Assembly: GCA_017647225.1 (NCBI GenBank)
Contig: JAGCLA010000020.1
Location: 1-64,000, forward strand
Direction: 5' to 3'
Origin: Bacteroidaceae bacterium
GTDB taxonomy: Bacteria; Bacteroidota; Bacteroidia; Bacteroidales; Bacteroidaceae
DNA length: 64,000 nucleotides
The notes under the pieces are model-generated. The model saw only the letters and a program-made list of their open reading frames with translations, was not told the origin of the DNA and ran no database searches. Shown here piece by piece: positions 8,914 to 17,837 of this stretch. Each line of letters begins with the position of its first letter. The stretch's first letter is position 1. The position numbers were made by a program, and so were the translations under genes.

Positions 8914-11391
8914 ATGGCTAAAAAGAATAATAAAAAAGGATTTTTTTCTTCAGTAGGCATAGCTTATCGCAAGGTTATGCTGTTTTTAAGAAATCATAAT
9001 GTTCAGTTTGTGTCAGGACTCCTGTTCTTGGCTTTGGCTATATTCCTTTGCAGTTCGTTCATCTCTTTCTTTTCGGTAGGAGGAAACGACCAGACTGTGT
9101 TGGAGGCGGTGGCGGGCTCTGCTGCCGACGCGGCTGTCGATAATACATCGGGTAAGGGCGGTGCTGTCATTGCGGAATTTCTGATAAATGGCGGCTTTGG
9201 CTGGGCTTCGGTCTTCTTGTTGCCTGTTCTTTTCCTTGTAGCCATGCGTCTTATGCGCTTGTTTGCATTCAAGCTCGGTAGGTGGGTCATATACTCACTT
9301 TTCTGCCTGGTGTGGTTCTCGTTGCTTTTTGCCTTTGCGTTCGGCAATCTTCTTGATACAAGCTATGTATCACCGGGTGGTGCGCATGGCGAATATATGA
9401 AAGCCTTCTTTATAGACAATATCGGAGTGGTGGGGCTTGTCCTGTTACTTGTTGTGTCGTTGCTCTTGTTCATGATTTATGTAACAAGCAACACTATTGA
9501 TTGGATAAGGAAGCTGTTCGCTTTCAAACGCGCGGAAAAGGAAACTGAGAATGTCGGTGAGGAAGCCGGAGATGATGCGAGTGTTGAATTTGAGATAGAA
9601 CAGCCTGCGCAGCCTGTATTGGTAACGATAAACGATAATGCCGATGTGGAAGTTGCTGTTGCCGACGAAGAACTGAATGATATTTCTGTCGCAGATATCG
9701 AAGATGATGAAGCCGGTGAGGAGATACAGATAGACGATGATGTACTTGCTGCGCAGTTCGATGCAATGTCAAAATCATTGGGTCAGCCTGCCGGCTCGGA
9801 CGATGCTGTCCTCTCTATGGCTGTTGAAAAGGCCGATGGCGACGAGGATATGGGCGGCAATATGTTGCGTCCTATAAATCCGAAAGATGAATTGAGTTAT
9901 TATAAGCCGCCTACAATCGATTTGCTTGACGAGTATGAGCAGACCGTGCAGTCTATCGACAAGGAAGAACAGGCTGCCAATGCTAACAAAATTGTTGAGG
10001 TACTGAAAAACTTCGGTATTGAAATAAGCTCTATAAAGGCGACTGTCGGTCCTACAATTACTCTCTATGAGATAACTCCTGCACCCGGTGTGAGAATTTC
10101 TAAAATCAGAAACCTTGAGGACGATATTGCAATGAGCCTTTCAGCTCTTTGTATCCGTATTGTTGCGCCTATTCCGGGTAAGGGTACAATAGGTATTGAA
10201 GTGCCTAACGCACATAAGCAGATAGTGCCGATGGCTTCGTTGCTTAACAGCCGTAAGTATAAAGAGACCGATATGGCTCTTCCTCTTGCGCTTGGAAAGA
10301 CCATATCCAATGAGGTGTATATGGTTGATATGGCAAAGATGCCTCACCTGTTGGTTGCAGGTGCTACCGGTATGGGTAAATCTGTCGGTTTGAATGCAAT
10401 CATTACATCGTTGCTGTTTAAGATGCACCCTGCATACTTGAAATTCGTCATGGTTGACCCCAAAATGGTCGAATTGAGCCTTTATGGTGTGCTTGAGAAG
10501 CATTTCCTTGCAAAGCTCGACGGCGAAGATGAACCAATCATAACAGATGTAAGCAAGGTGGTGCGTACTCTCAAATCGCTTTGTGTCGAGATGGATAACC
10601 GTTACAAACTGTTGCAGATGGCTTCGGTACGTTCGGTTAAGGAATACAACGAAAAATTCCTGAACAAGGAGTTGTTGCCTACAAAGGGACATCGCTTTAT
10701 GCCGTATATCGTGGTTGTAATTGACGAGTATGGCGACCTGATGATGACTGCCGGACGTGAGGTGGAACAGCCTATTGCGCGTATCGCCCAAAAGGCGCGT
10801 GCTGTGGGTATTCACATGATTATTGCAACACAGCGTCCTACAACCAATATCATTACAGGTACTATCAAGGCCAACTTCCCTGCGCGTATGGCGTTCCGTG
10901 TAATATCTGTTATCGACTCGCGTACAATTCTTGACCGTTCGGGAGCGAACCAGTTGCAGGGTCGTGGCGATATGTTGTTCCTTGCTGGAAATGACCCTGT
11001 TCGTGTCCAGTGTGCCCTTGTGGAAACAAAAGAGGTTGAGCGTGTATGTGCCCATATCGCAAAACAGCAGGGCTATCAGACAGCGTATATACTTCCTGAG
11101 CCTGACGAATCGGTTGATTTGGGCGGTGAAGGCGGTGCTATGCGTGGCGAGATATCTTCGGATAAGCTCGATCCGTTGTTCGCCGAGGCTGCACGCGCTG
11201 TTGTGCTTGCACAGCATGGCTCTACATCGCTTATACAGCGTAAATTCAATGTAGGTTTCAACCGCGCAGGACGTATCATGGACCAGTTGTGCCAAACAGG
11301 TATTGTCGGCGAGCAGGAGGGTAGCAAGCCACGTCAGGTGCTATGTTCGGACGAGGCAGACCTTGAATTCCGTTTAAAATCGTTGCTGTAA
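8914..11391 (+). CDS. ftsK: DNA translocase FtsK/SpoIIIE family
   Basis: This membrane-anchored motor pumps chromosome ends through the division septum and activates dimer resolution. The N-terminal region has four hydrophobic segments (about residues 25-190), followed by an acidic linker. The RecA-like motor has Walker A GATGMGKSVGLN and Walker B VVVIDEYGDLMM. The C-terminal winged-helix gamma domain (about 765-825) contains GSTSLIQRKFNVGFNRAGRI. The frame is open from 8482, but that stretch overlaps the divergent promoter region. ATG 8914 (MAKKNNKKG) gives 825 residues, and ATG 8899 is a close alternative. It lies 15 nt before the LolA-like gene, and trxB follows; I believe this is a conserved Bacteroidales order. 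Confidence 0.93.
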   Translation: MAKKNNKKGFFSSVGIAYRKVMLFLRNHNVQFVSGLLFLALAIFLCSSFISFFSVGGNDQTVLEAVAGSAADAAVDNTSGKGGAVIAEFLINGGFGWASVFLLPVLFLVAMRLMRLFAFKLGRWVIYSLFCLVWFSLLFAFAFGNLLDTSYVSPGGAHGEYMKAFFIDNIGVVGLVLLLVVSLLLFMIYVTSNTIDWIRKLFAFKRAEKETENVGEEAGDDASVEFEIEQPAQPVLVTINDNADVEVAVADEELNDISVADIEDDEAGEEIQIDDDVLAAQFDAMSKSLGQPAGSDDAVLSMAVEKADGDEDMGGNMLRPINPKDELSYYKPPTIDLLDEYEQTVQSIDKEEQAANANKIVEVLKNFGIEISSIKATVGPTITLYEITPAPGVRISKIRNLEDDIAMSLSALCIRIVAPIPGKGTIGIEVPNAHKQIVPMASLLNSRKYKETDMALPLALGKTISNEVYMVDMAKMPHLLVAGATGMGKSVGLNAIITSLLFKMHPAYLKFVMVDPKMVELSLYGVLEKHFLAKLDGEDEPIITDVSKVVRTLKSLCVEMDNRYKLLQMASVRSVKEYNEKFLNKELLPTKGHRFMPYIVVVIDEYGDLMMTAGREVEQPIARIAQKARAVGIHMIIATQRPTTNIITGTIKANFPARMAFRVISVIDSRTILDRSGANQLQGRGDMLFLAGNDPVRVQCALVETKEVERVCAHIAKQQGYQTAYILPEPDESVDLGGEGGAMRGEISSDKLDPLFAEAARAVVLAQHGSTSLIQRKFNVGFNRAGRIMDQLCQTGIVGEQEGSKPRQVLCSDEADLEFRLKSLL

Positions 11392-11406
11392 AACCCTGAA
11401 TAATTT

Positions 11407-12024
11407 ATGAAAAACATATTCTCGTTTCTGTTGTTATTGTTTCCGTTGTGTGGCGGTGCGCAAGTGTTTGATGCCGATACGCTGCTCGATAACGTGATTG
11501 CCGTGATGAAGGCGGAATCTCCATTGCAGATGGACTATTCCTATACCGTTTATGACGGTGATGAAGCGGTGGTTTGTGATAAGGGAGTCATGAAGATGGA
11601 CGGCAAGCGTTATGCGCTTGTTATGGATAAAATGGGGGTGTGGTGCGACGGTGAAACACAATGGAGCTATATGCAGGAGATTGACGAGGTGTATATAACC
11701 GATGCCTCTTCTGATGAAGCGCAGAACCTCTCTCCGCTGTTTGTTGTTGAGAACTATCGTAGCGGTTGTTCTAAAAATGTTGAAATGCAGAATGGTGCAG
11801 CTGTGGTTTCCTTGCAGGCACCGTCGGGCAACGATATAGAAAGAGTTGTACTTTGTGTCAATATGGGAAACAATCGTCTTGAATCGATGAATGTTTTCTT
11901 GCAAAGTCAAGGACGTATAGAAATTATACTTGATAAATATCAAATAAAGTGTAAATTTGCATCCGATGCGTATAAATGTCCTGTCGAGGAGTTGGGCGCG
12001 TCCGAAATTATTGATATGAGATAA
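11407..12024 (+). CDS. LolA-like periplasmic outer-membrane lipoprotein carrier protein
   Basis: This is a 205-residue exported protein with a signal peptide (residues 1-18, ending in GGAQ). The LolA-type half-barrel sequence pattern includes FDADTLLDNVIAVMKAESPL, a DYSYTVYDG strand, MKMDGKRYALVMDKMGVWCDG and WSYMQEIDEVYI. It probably shuttles lipoproteins from the inner to the outer membrane, or belongs to the broader LolA-like family. It lies directly after ftsK and 16 nt before trxB. It is slightly shorter than proteobacterial LolA and quite diverged, hence the cautious symbol. Confidence 0.75.
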   Translation: MKNIFSFLLLLFPLCGGAQVFDADTLLDNVIAVMKAESPLQMDYSYTVYDGDEAVVCDKGVMKMDGKRYALVMDKMGVWCDGETQWSYMQEIDEVYITDASSDEAQNLSPLFVVENYRSGCSKNVEMQNGAAVVSLQAPSGNDIERVVLCVNMGNNRLESMNVFLQSQGRIEIILDKYQIKCKFASDAYKCPVEELGASEIIDMR

Positions 12025-12040
12025 TAAAATTTAATATATT

Positions 12041-12982
12041 ATGAATGTGAATAGAACTAAATGTTTGGTTATAGGTTCCGGCCCTGCCGGATATACAGCG
12101 GCAATATATGCTTCACGTGCTAACTTGTCGCCAATACTCGTTGAAGGTATGCAGCCCGGTGGTCAGTTGACACAGACAACCGTTATCGAGAATTTCCCCG
12201 GTTTCCCACAAGGTATAACAGGTCCTGAGCTTATGGAGAATATGCGTCAGCAGGCAATAAATGTAGGTGCCGATATCCGTTCGGGTAGTGTTGTTGAGGT
12301 CGATTTCGAGGAACTCCCTTACAAGGTAACACTTGATGACGGTAAAGTGCTTGAGGCTGACACCGTTATCATTGCTACAGGTGCTGCTGCCAAATACCTC
12401 GGTCTTTCCGACGAGATAAAATATCAGGGCATGGGTGTCAGCGCTTGTGCTACATGCGACGGCTTCTTCTACCGCAAGAAAATTGTTGCAGTTGTAGGTG
12501 GTGGCGACACAGCTTGCGAAGAGGCAAACTATCTTGCATCGCTTGCAGCAAAGGTTTATCTTATCGTACGTAAACCATTCTTGCGTGCTTCAAAGGCTAT
12601 GCAGGACCGTACATTGGCTAACCCGAAAATCGAAGTCTTGTTTGAGCATAATACCGAAGGCCTTTTTGGTGAAGACGGTGTTGAGGGTGTTCATCTTGTA
12701 TCGCGTAAGGGTGAGGCTGACGAAAAACATTACGACCTTGCAATTGACGGTTTCTTCCTTGCAATCGGTCATAAGCCTAACAGCGATGTCTTCAAGAAGT
12801 ATCTCAAGACCGACGAGACAGGTTACTTTGTGCCTGCAGATGCAAGCGGCGTGAAGACTCTTGTTCCGGGTGTCTTTGTGGCAGGTGATGTTGCCGACCC
12901 ACATTATCGTCAGGCAATTAATGCTGCGGCAAGCGGCTGTCGTGCAGCTATGGAGGCTGAACGCTATTTGTCAAATAAGTAA
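12041..12982 (+). CDS. trxB: Thioredoxin-disulfide reductase
   Basis: This is a 313-residue flavoenzyme that reduces thioredoxin with NADPH. The FAD site GSGPAGYTAAIYASRANL is at the N-terminus, and the redox-active CATC is in SACATCDGFF. The NADPH site is VVGGGDTACEEANYL, and the C-terminal FAD motif is VFVAGDVADPHYRQAINAAA. It is the last gene of the ftsK-lolA-trxB run, and a strong terminator follows. Confidence 0.95.
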   Translation: MNVNRTKCLVIGSGPAGYTAAIYASRANLSPILVEGMQPGGQLTQTTVIENFPGFPQGITGPELMENMRQQAINVGADIRSGSVVEVDFEELPYKVTLDDGKVLEADTVIIATGAAAKYLGLSDEIKYQGMGVSACATCDGFFYRKKIVAVVGGGDTACEEANYLASLAAKVYLIVRKPFLRASKAMQDRTLANPKIEVLFEHNTEGLFGEDGVEGVHLVSRKGEADEKHYDLAIDGFFLAIGHKPNSDVFKKYLKTDETGYFVPADASGVKTLVPGVFVAGDVADPHYRQAINAAASGCRAAMEAERYLSNK

Positions 12983-13001
12983 TAGGTATTTGAATTTATA
13001 G

Positions 13002-13035
13002 AGCGAAGGAACATCAAATTCCTTCGCTTTTTTTT
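13002..13035 (+). terminator. Intrinsic terminator after trxB
   Basis: AGCGAAGGA pairs with TCCTTCGCT across a 9-nt loop, followed by eight or more T residues. Confidence 0.85.
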
Positions 13036-13079
13036 GATATATATAATAAGGAATAAAAAATAATCGCGGAAAAGTTTTC

Positions 13080-13106
13080 TTTGTATGGGATTTTTCCCTA
13101 TCTTTG
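13080..13106 (+). promoter_or_regulatory. Promoter for rplU-rpmA
   Basis: TATCTTTG at 13099-13106 matches TAnnTTTG. A TTTG at 13080-13083 may be the -33 element, though the spacer (15 nt) is short. A leader of about 80 nt precedes rplU and may carry autoregulatory structure, but I could not assign a known ribosomal leader. Confidence 0.6.
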
Positions 13107-13193
13107 CACCCGATTTAGTCCGTAGGGGTTGGAGAAGACAGGCTCACGAAGAGCATGCACCTCGCGGAATTCACAATAAAAGCGATAAATTAA

Positions 13194-13583
13194 ATGTACG
13201 CAATTGTTGAGATTAACGGACAGCAGTTCAAGGCAGAGGCTGGTAAGAAGCTGTTCGTGCACCACATCAAGGGTGCTCAGAATGACACAACAGTGGAATT
13301 TGACCGCGTGTTGTTGTTGGATAAGGATGGTGCTGTTACTGTAGGTGCTCCTACTGTAGAAGGCGCAAAGGTAGTTTGCTATATTGGCAATGTTCGTGAG
13401 CAGAAGATTGTTCGTAAGTCTAAGGACGGTCAGAACATCGTTACAACACGCGAAATCAACCCTGCATTGGTTAAGGGTGACAAGGTGTTGGTGTTCCACA
13501 AGCGTCGTCGTAAAGGCTACCGCAAGTTGAACGGTCACCGTCAGCAGTTCACAGAGTTAGTTGTTAAGGAAGTTATCGGTTAA
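13194..13583 (+). CDS. rplU: 50S ribosomal protein L21, with an internal insertion
   Basis: The N-terminus ([20 protein letters not shown]) and the C-terminus ([18 protein letters not shown]) are typical L21. The protein is 129 residues, whereas the family is usually near 103-106. The additional 24 or so residues lie at about 63-90, between GAKVVC and [12 protein letters not shown], and read [18 protein letters not shown] and onwards. The insertion keeps the frame and is rich in Lys, Arg, Val and Ile. The gene is followed 17 nt later by rpmA, the universal partner. The identity is secure; the insertion is the odd part. Confidence 0.95.
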   Translation: MYAIVEINGQQFKAEAGKKLFVHHIKGAQNDTTVEFDRVLLLDKDGAVTVGAPTVEGAKVVCYIGNVREQKIVRKSKDGQNIVTTREINPALVKGDKVLVFHKRRRKGYRKLNGHRQQFTELVVKEVIG

Positions 13584-13600
13584 TTAAAAGTTTAAGTATT

Positions 13601-13867
13601 ATGGCACATAAGAAAGGTGTTGGTAGTTCAAAGAACGGCCGTGAGTCAGCAAGTCAGAGACTTGGTGTTAAGATCTGGGGTGGCCAGGTATGTAAAGCCG
13701 GTAATATCATCGTACGTCAGCGTGGTACAGTTCACAACCCCGGTGCAAACATCGGTATGGGTAGTGACCACACTCTCTACGCTTTGGTTGACGGTGTTGT
13801 AACATTCAAGCGTGGCAAGAACGACAAGAGCTACGTTTCAGTTACTCCTATCGCTGAGAAGAACTGA
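13601..13867 (+). CDS. rpmA: 50S ribosomal protein L27
   Basis: This is an 88-residue ribosomal protein with the typical start [16 protein letters not shown] and the core [21 protein letters not shown]. The N-terminal tail reaches the peptidyl transferase centre. It has no N-terminal cleavage extension of the Firmicutes type. It is co-transcribed with rplU, and a terminator follows. Confidence 0.96.
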   Translation: MAHKKGVGSSKNGRESASQRLGVKIWGGQVCKAGNIIVRQRGTVHNPGANIGMGSDHTLYALVDGVVTFKRGKNDKSYVSVTPIAEKN

Positions 13868-13889
13868 TAATTCTTGTCAAATCAAATTT

Positions 13890-13921
13890 GAGGCAATCCT
13901 TTTCGGGGTTGCCTCTTTTGT
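13890..13921 (+). terminator. Intrinsic terminator after rpmA
   Basis: GAGGCAAtCC pairs with GGgGTTGCCTC across a short TTTTC loop, then TTTTG. Confidence 0.75.
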
Positions 13922-14035
13922 TGTTTACGGGTTATTGCGTTCCGCAGTTAAAACATATTTCGTGAATAATATGGAAAAAAGATAACCAAAGGTGTAACTT
14001 TTTGTTATTTCGCTGTTAAATAATCAAAAAAGTTG

Positions 14036-14043
14036 TATTTTTG
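14036..14043 (+). promoter_or_regulatory. -7 box (TATTTTTG) for serS
   Basis: This is a full match to TAnnTTTG 90 nt upstream of serS. The leader between is AT-rich, and I see no T-box-like structure. Confidence 0.5.
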
Positions 14044-14132
14044 TAAAAATATAGGACTTTGTATTGGGTTATTGTCTTAACGGAATACATAGTCGTTGTT
14101 AATTGATAAATAATTAAAAAAACAAAAATAAT

Positions 14133-15407
14133 ATGCTAACGCTAAAAGTAATCAGCCAGGAGACCGAGAAGGTACTCAAAGGACTTGAAAAAAAGCATTT
14201 CAAGAATGCACAGGAGACTATAGACAAGGTGTTGGAACTTGACAAGGAGCGTCGTGCTGCCCAGCAGGAACTTGACAATGTTCTCGCACAGAACAAGCAA
14301 CTTGCTGCAAAAATAGGCCAATTGATGAAAGCACAGGCTATCGACGAGGCTAATGCTGTCAAAGCAGAGGTTGCAACACTAAAGGATAAGGCAAAGGAAC
14401 TCCAGGATAAGATGGACGAGGCTGCTGCAAACTTGCAACAGGTTCTTTACACTATACCTAACATACCTTACGACGAGGTACCCGAGGGTGCCGTTGTCGA
14501 GGATAATGTTGTTGAGAAGACCGGCGGTATGGAAACTCAGCTTCCCGAAAACGCTCTTCCTCACTGGGAACTTGCAAAGAAATATGACCTTATCGATTTC
14601 GACCTCGGTGTAAAGATAACAGGTGCAGGATTCCCCGTATATAAGGGTAAGGGCGCTCAGTTGCAGCGTGCGCTTATCAATTTCTTCCTTGACGAGGCTC
14701 GTAAGGCAGGCTATATCGAAATCATGCCTCCTACAGTGGTTAATGCAGCGTCAGGTTTCGGTACAGGACAGCTTCCCGACAAAGAGGGACAGATGTATCA
14801 CTGCGGTTTGGACGATCTCTATCTTATCCCTACTGCAGAGGTGCCTGTAACAAATATCTACCGCGATGTTATTCTCGAAGAGAAACAGCTCCCTATAAAG
14901 AACTGCGCATATACACAGTGTTTCCGTCGTGAGGCAGGTTCTTACGGTAAAGATGTTCGTGGTCTTAACCGCTTGCACGAATTCTCAAAGGTTGAGATTG
15001 TACGCATCGACACTCCTGAGCACAGCAAGGAGTCACACAAGGAGATGCTTGAGCATGTCGAGGGCTTGTTGCAGAAGCTTGAATTGCCATATCGTATTCT
15101 CCGTCTTTGCGGTGGCGATATGAGCTTTACAGCTGCGCTCTGCTTCGACTTCGAGGTGTATTCAGAGGCACAGCAGCGTTGGCTTGAGGTTTCTTCTGTT
15201 TCCAACTTCGACAACTATCAGGCAAACCGCTTGAAATGCCGTTACCGTACAGCCGACAAGAAGACCGAACTTTGCCACACACTCAACGGCTCGGCACTTG
15301 CTCTTCCACGTATAGTAGCTGCACTTCTTGAGAACAACCAGACACCTGAGGGTATCCGTATTCCAAAGGCGTTGGTGCCATATTGTGGCTTTGATATCAT
15401 CGACTAA
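14133..15407 (+). CDS. serS: Seryl-tRNA synthetase
   Basis: This class II aminoacyl-tRNA synthetase has 424 residues. An N-terminal long coiled-coil arm (residues about 25-105, rich in Lys/Glu/Ala/Leu) binds tRNA-Ser. The catalytic core shows motif 2 (CFRREAGSYGKDVRGLNRLHEF) in the form typical of SerRS, and motif 3 (NGSALALPRIVAALLENNQ). The length and motifs are complete. It stands alone with its own promoter. Confidence 0.96.
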   Translation: MLTLKVISQETEKVLKGLEKKHFKNAQETIDKVLELDKERRAAQQELDNVLAQNKQLAAKIGQLMKAQAIDEANAVKAEVATLKDKAKELQDKMDEAAANLQQVLYTIPNIPYDEVPEGAVVEDNVVEKTGGMETQLPENALPHWELAKKYDLIDFDLGVKITGAGFPVYKGKGAQLQRALINFFLDEARKAGYIEIMPPTVVNAASGFGTGQLPDKEGQMYHCGLDDLYLIPTAEVPVTNIYRDVILEEKQLPIKNCAYTQCFRREAGSYGKDVRGLNRLHEFSKVEIVRIDTPEHSKESHKEMLEHVEGLLQKLELPYRILRLCGGDMSFTAALCFDFEVYSEAQQRWLEVSSVSNFDNYQANRLKCRYRTADKKTELCHTLNGSALALPRIVAALLENNQTPEGIRIPKALVPYCGFDIID

Positions 15408-15443
15408 AGTTCACTGAAATAGAGATTTTTATATTAAAATACC

Positions 15444-17735
15444 ATGTATAAAATTGTATCGAAAGAGCAGTTCTCGGAAAATGTGTTCCGTCTGCGTGTA
15501 GAGGCTCCGCTCATTGCAAAAGCATACAGAGCCGGTAACTTCGTTATTTTGAGAGTCGGCGAAAAAGGTGAGCGTATTCCTTTGACTATTGCTCACGCAG
15601 ACCCTGAAAAAGGTCTTATAACTCTTGTTATACAAAAGGTTGGTCTTAGCTCAAGCCGTGTATGCGACTTGAATGAGGGCGATTGTATTACCGATGTTGT
15701 AGGTCCTCTCGGTCAGGCTACACACATCGAGAATTTCGGTACTGTCGTTTGTGCCGGTGGTGGTGTGGGTGTTGCTCCAATGTTGCCAATTGCGGCAGCT
15801 CTTAAAAAGGCCGGTAACCGCGTGATATCTGTTTTGGCAGGTCGCACAAAAGACCTTATAATCCTTGAGAAAGAGGTACGTGAGGTGTCTGATGAGGTTA
15901 TCATTATGACCGACGACGGCTCTTACGGCGATAAAGGCCTTGTTACCGAGGGCATAGAGCGTGTAATCAAGCGCGAGAAGGTTGACCACTGTGTGGCTAT
16001 CGGCCCTGCTATAATGATGAAGTTTGTTTGCAAACTTACAAAACAATACGAAATACCTACAGTTGTATCATTGAATACCATTATGGTTGACGGTACAGGT
16101 ATGTGTGGTGCATGTCGTGTTACAGTAGGCGGTAAGACCAAGTTCGTTTGTGTCGATGGTCCTGAGTTCGACGGTCATCAGGTCGATTTCGACGGAATGA
16201 TGCAACGCTTGGGCTCTTTCAAGGCCGAAGAGGCACGTGAGATTCAAAAACTTGAAAAGCATGTTTCATGCGCAAGCGAGGAGGACGAATTGATAAACCG
16301 CGATGCGGCATGGCGTGTGGAGCTCCGCAGCAAGATGAAGCCAAAGGAGCGTACAGCTATCGAGCGTTGCGAAATGCCTGAATTGGAGCCTGCTTATCGT
16401 GCTACAAAGTTGCGCGAAGAGGTTAATACAGGATTGACAAAGGAGATGGCACTTGTTGAGGCACAGCGCTGTCTTGACTGTCCTAAGCCTGCTTGTATGG
16501 AGGGGTGTCCTGTAAGCATCAACATACCTTCGTTCGTTAAGAATATAGAACGTGGCGAGTTTGTAAAGGCTGCCCAGGTTCTGAAGATGACAAGTTCACT
16601 CCCTGCAGTCTGTGGTCGTGTCTGCCCACAGGAGAAGCAGTGCGAGAGCCAGTGTATTCACCTGAAAATGGGTCACAAGGCTGTTGCTATCGGTGCGCTT
16701 GAGCGTTTTGCTGCCGACTATGCACGCGAAAGCGGTGAGATGCCGGCTCCAAAGGTAGCTCCTGCTAATGGCAAGAAGGTTGCTGTTGTAGGTTCAGGCC
16801 CTGCAGGTCTTTCATTTGCCGGTGATATGGCAAAACTCGGTTATGCAGTAACCGTATATGAGGCATTGCACGAAATTGGTGGTGTGTTGAAGTATGGTAT
16901 CCCTGAATTCCGCTTGCCGAATGCTATTGTAGAGACTGAAATAGAGAACTTGCGTGCTATGGGCGTTGAGTTCGTAAAGGACTGCGTTGTCGGCAAGACA
17001 ATCTCTATCGCACAGTTGCAGGAAGAGGGCTTCTGCGGTGTCTTTGTGGCTTCGGGTGCCGGATTGCCTAACTTTATGAATATCCCCGGTGAGAACTCTA
17101 TAAACATTCTCTCGTCAAACGAGTATCTTACACGTGTAAACCTTATGGACGCTTCAAACCCTGATACTGACACTCCAATGCACATCGGTAAGCGTGTGGC
17201 TGTTGTGGGTGGTGGTAACACCGCTATGGACTCTGTTCGTACAGCTCTCCGTTTGGGTGCTGAACGTGCGATGATTATCTATCGTCGTTCAGAGGCCGAA
17301 ATGCCTGCACGTCTTGAAGAGGTTAAGCATGCAAAAGAGGAGGGTGTTGAATTCCTTACTCTGCATAACCCTATCGAGTACATCGCCGATGAAAAGGGTT
17401 GTGTAAAACAGATTGTATTGCAGAAGATGGAACTTGGTGAGCCTGACGCTTCAGGTCGTCGTTCTCCTGTGCCTGTTGAAGGTGCAATAGAAACCATCGA
17501 CATTGATATGGCAGTTGTTTCGGTAGGTGTATCTCCTAACCCGCTTGTACCTACATCGGTTGAGGGCTTGGAGCTTGGCCGTAAGAATACCATTGCAGTA
17601 AATGAAAACATGCAGTCATCTATACCGTTCATTTATGCCGGTGGTGACATTGTACGTGGTGGTGCAACTGTAATCCTTGCTATGGGTGACGGTCGTCGTG
17701 CTGCTGCAGCAATGCACGAGCAGTTGAGCAAGTGA
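15444..17735 (+). CDS. Fused NfnSL-type ferredoxin:NAD(P)H oxidoreductase (PyrK-like + GltD-like)
   Basis: This is a 763-residue fusion. Residues 1 to about 280 resemble the FAD/NAD and [2Fe-2S] subunit (NfnS, PyrK-like) with GTGMCGACRVTVGGKTKFVC near residues 216-237. The remainder resembles the GltD-like large subunit: CLDCPKPACMEGCP and CGRVCPQEKQC as [4Fe-4S] ligands, VVGSGPAGLSFAG for FAD and VVGGGNTAMDSVR for NADPH. By homology with Nfn it may couple NADH, NADPH and ferredoxin pools by electron bifurcation. Databases often label it dihydroorotate dehydrogenase B/glutamate synthase, which is misleading here because no gltB lies beside it. It is not a sequencing fusion: the linker is continuous and I believe the fusion is common in Bacteroidales. 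Confidence 0.85.
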   Translation: MYKIVSKEQFSENVFRLRVEAPLIAKAYRAGNFVILRVGEKGERIPLTIAHADPEKGLITLVIQKVGLSSSRVCDLNEGDCITDVVGPLGQATHIENFGTVVCAGGGVGVAPMLPIAAALKKAGNRVISVLAGRTKDLIILEKEVREVSDEVIIMTDDGSYGDKGLVTEGIERVIKREKVDHCVAIGPAIMMKFVCKLTKQYEIPTVVSLNTIMVDGTGMCGACRVTVGGKTKFVCVDGPEFDGHQVDFDGMMQRLGSFKAEEAREIQKLEKHVSCASEEDELINRDAAWRVELRSKMKPKERTAIERCEMPELEPAYRATKLREEVNTGLTKEMALVEAQRCLDCPKPACMEGCPVSINIPSFVKNIERGEFVKAAQVLKMTSSLPAVCGRVCPQEKQCESQCIHLKMGHKAVAIGALERFAADYARESGEMPAPKVAPANGKKVAVVGSGPAGLSFAGDMAKLGYAVTVYEALHEIGGVLKYGIPEFRLPNAIVETEIENLRAMGVEFVKDCVVGKTISIAQLQEEGFCGVFVASGAGLPNFMNIPGENSINILSSNEYLTRVNLMDASNPDTDTPMHIGKRVAVVGGGNTAMDSVRTALRLGAERAMIIYRRSEAEMPARLEEVKHAKEEGVEFLTLHNPIEYIADEKGCVKQIVLQKMELGEPDASGRRSPVPVEGAIETIDIDMAVVSVGVSPNPLVPTSVEGLELGRKNTIAVNENMQSSIPFIYAGGDIVRGGATVILAMGDGRRAAAAMHEQLSK

Positions 17736-17760
17736 TAATTACTAAATAAACAAAAAAAAT

Positions 17761-17804
17761 GAAGTGAACCCCAAAGTTTGGAAAAAAACTTTGGGGTTCA
17801 CTTC
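17761..17804 (-). terminator. Perfect 19-bp palindromic hairpin; terminator for the minus-strand transglycosylase gene, IS-end-like
   Basis: GAAGTGAACCCCAAAGTTT (17761-17779) is perfectly complementary to 17786-17804 across a 6-nt loop. Read on the minus strand, the stem is followed by ATTTTTTTTG, so it should stop transcription of the convergent transglycosylase gene. On the plus strand no T-run follows directly. The stem is unusually long, and its sequence recalls terminal inverted repeats of some IS3-type elements (memory-based, unverified). Confidence 0.65.
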
Positions 17805-17837
17805 TGAGTATTCACGCTTTTTTTGTTTTTATCTGCC

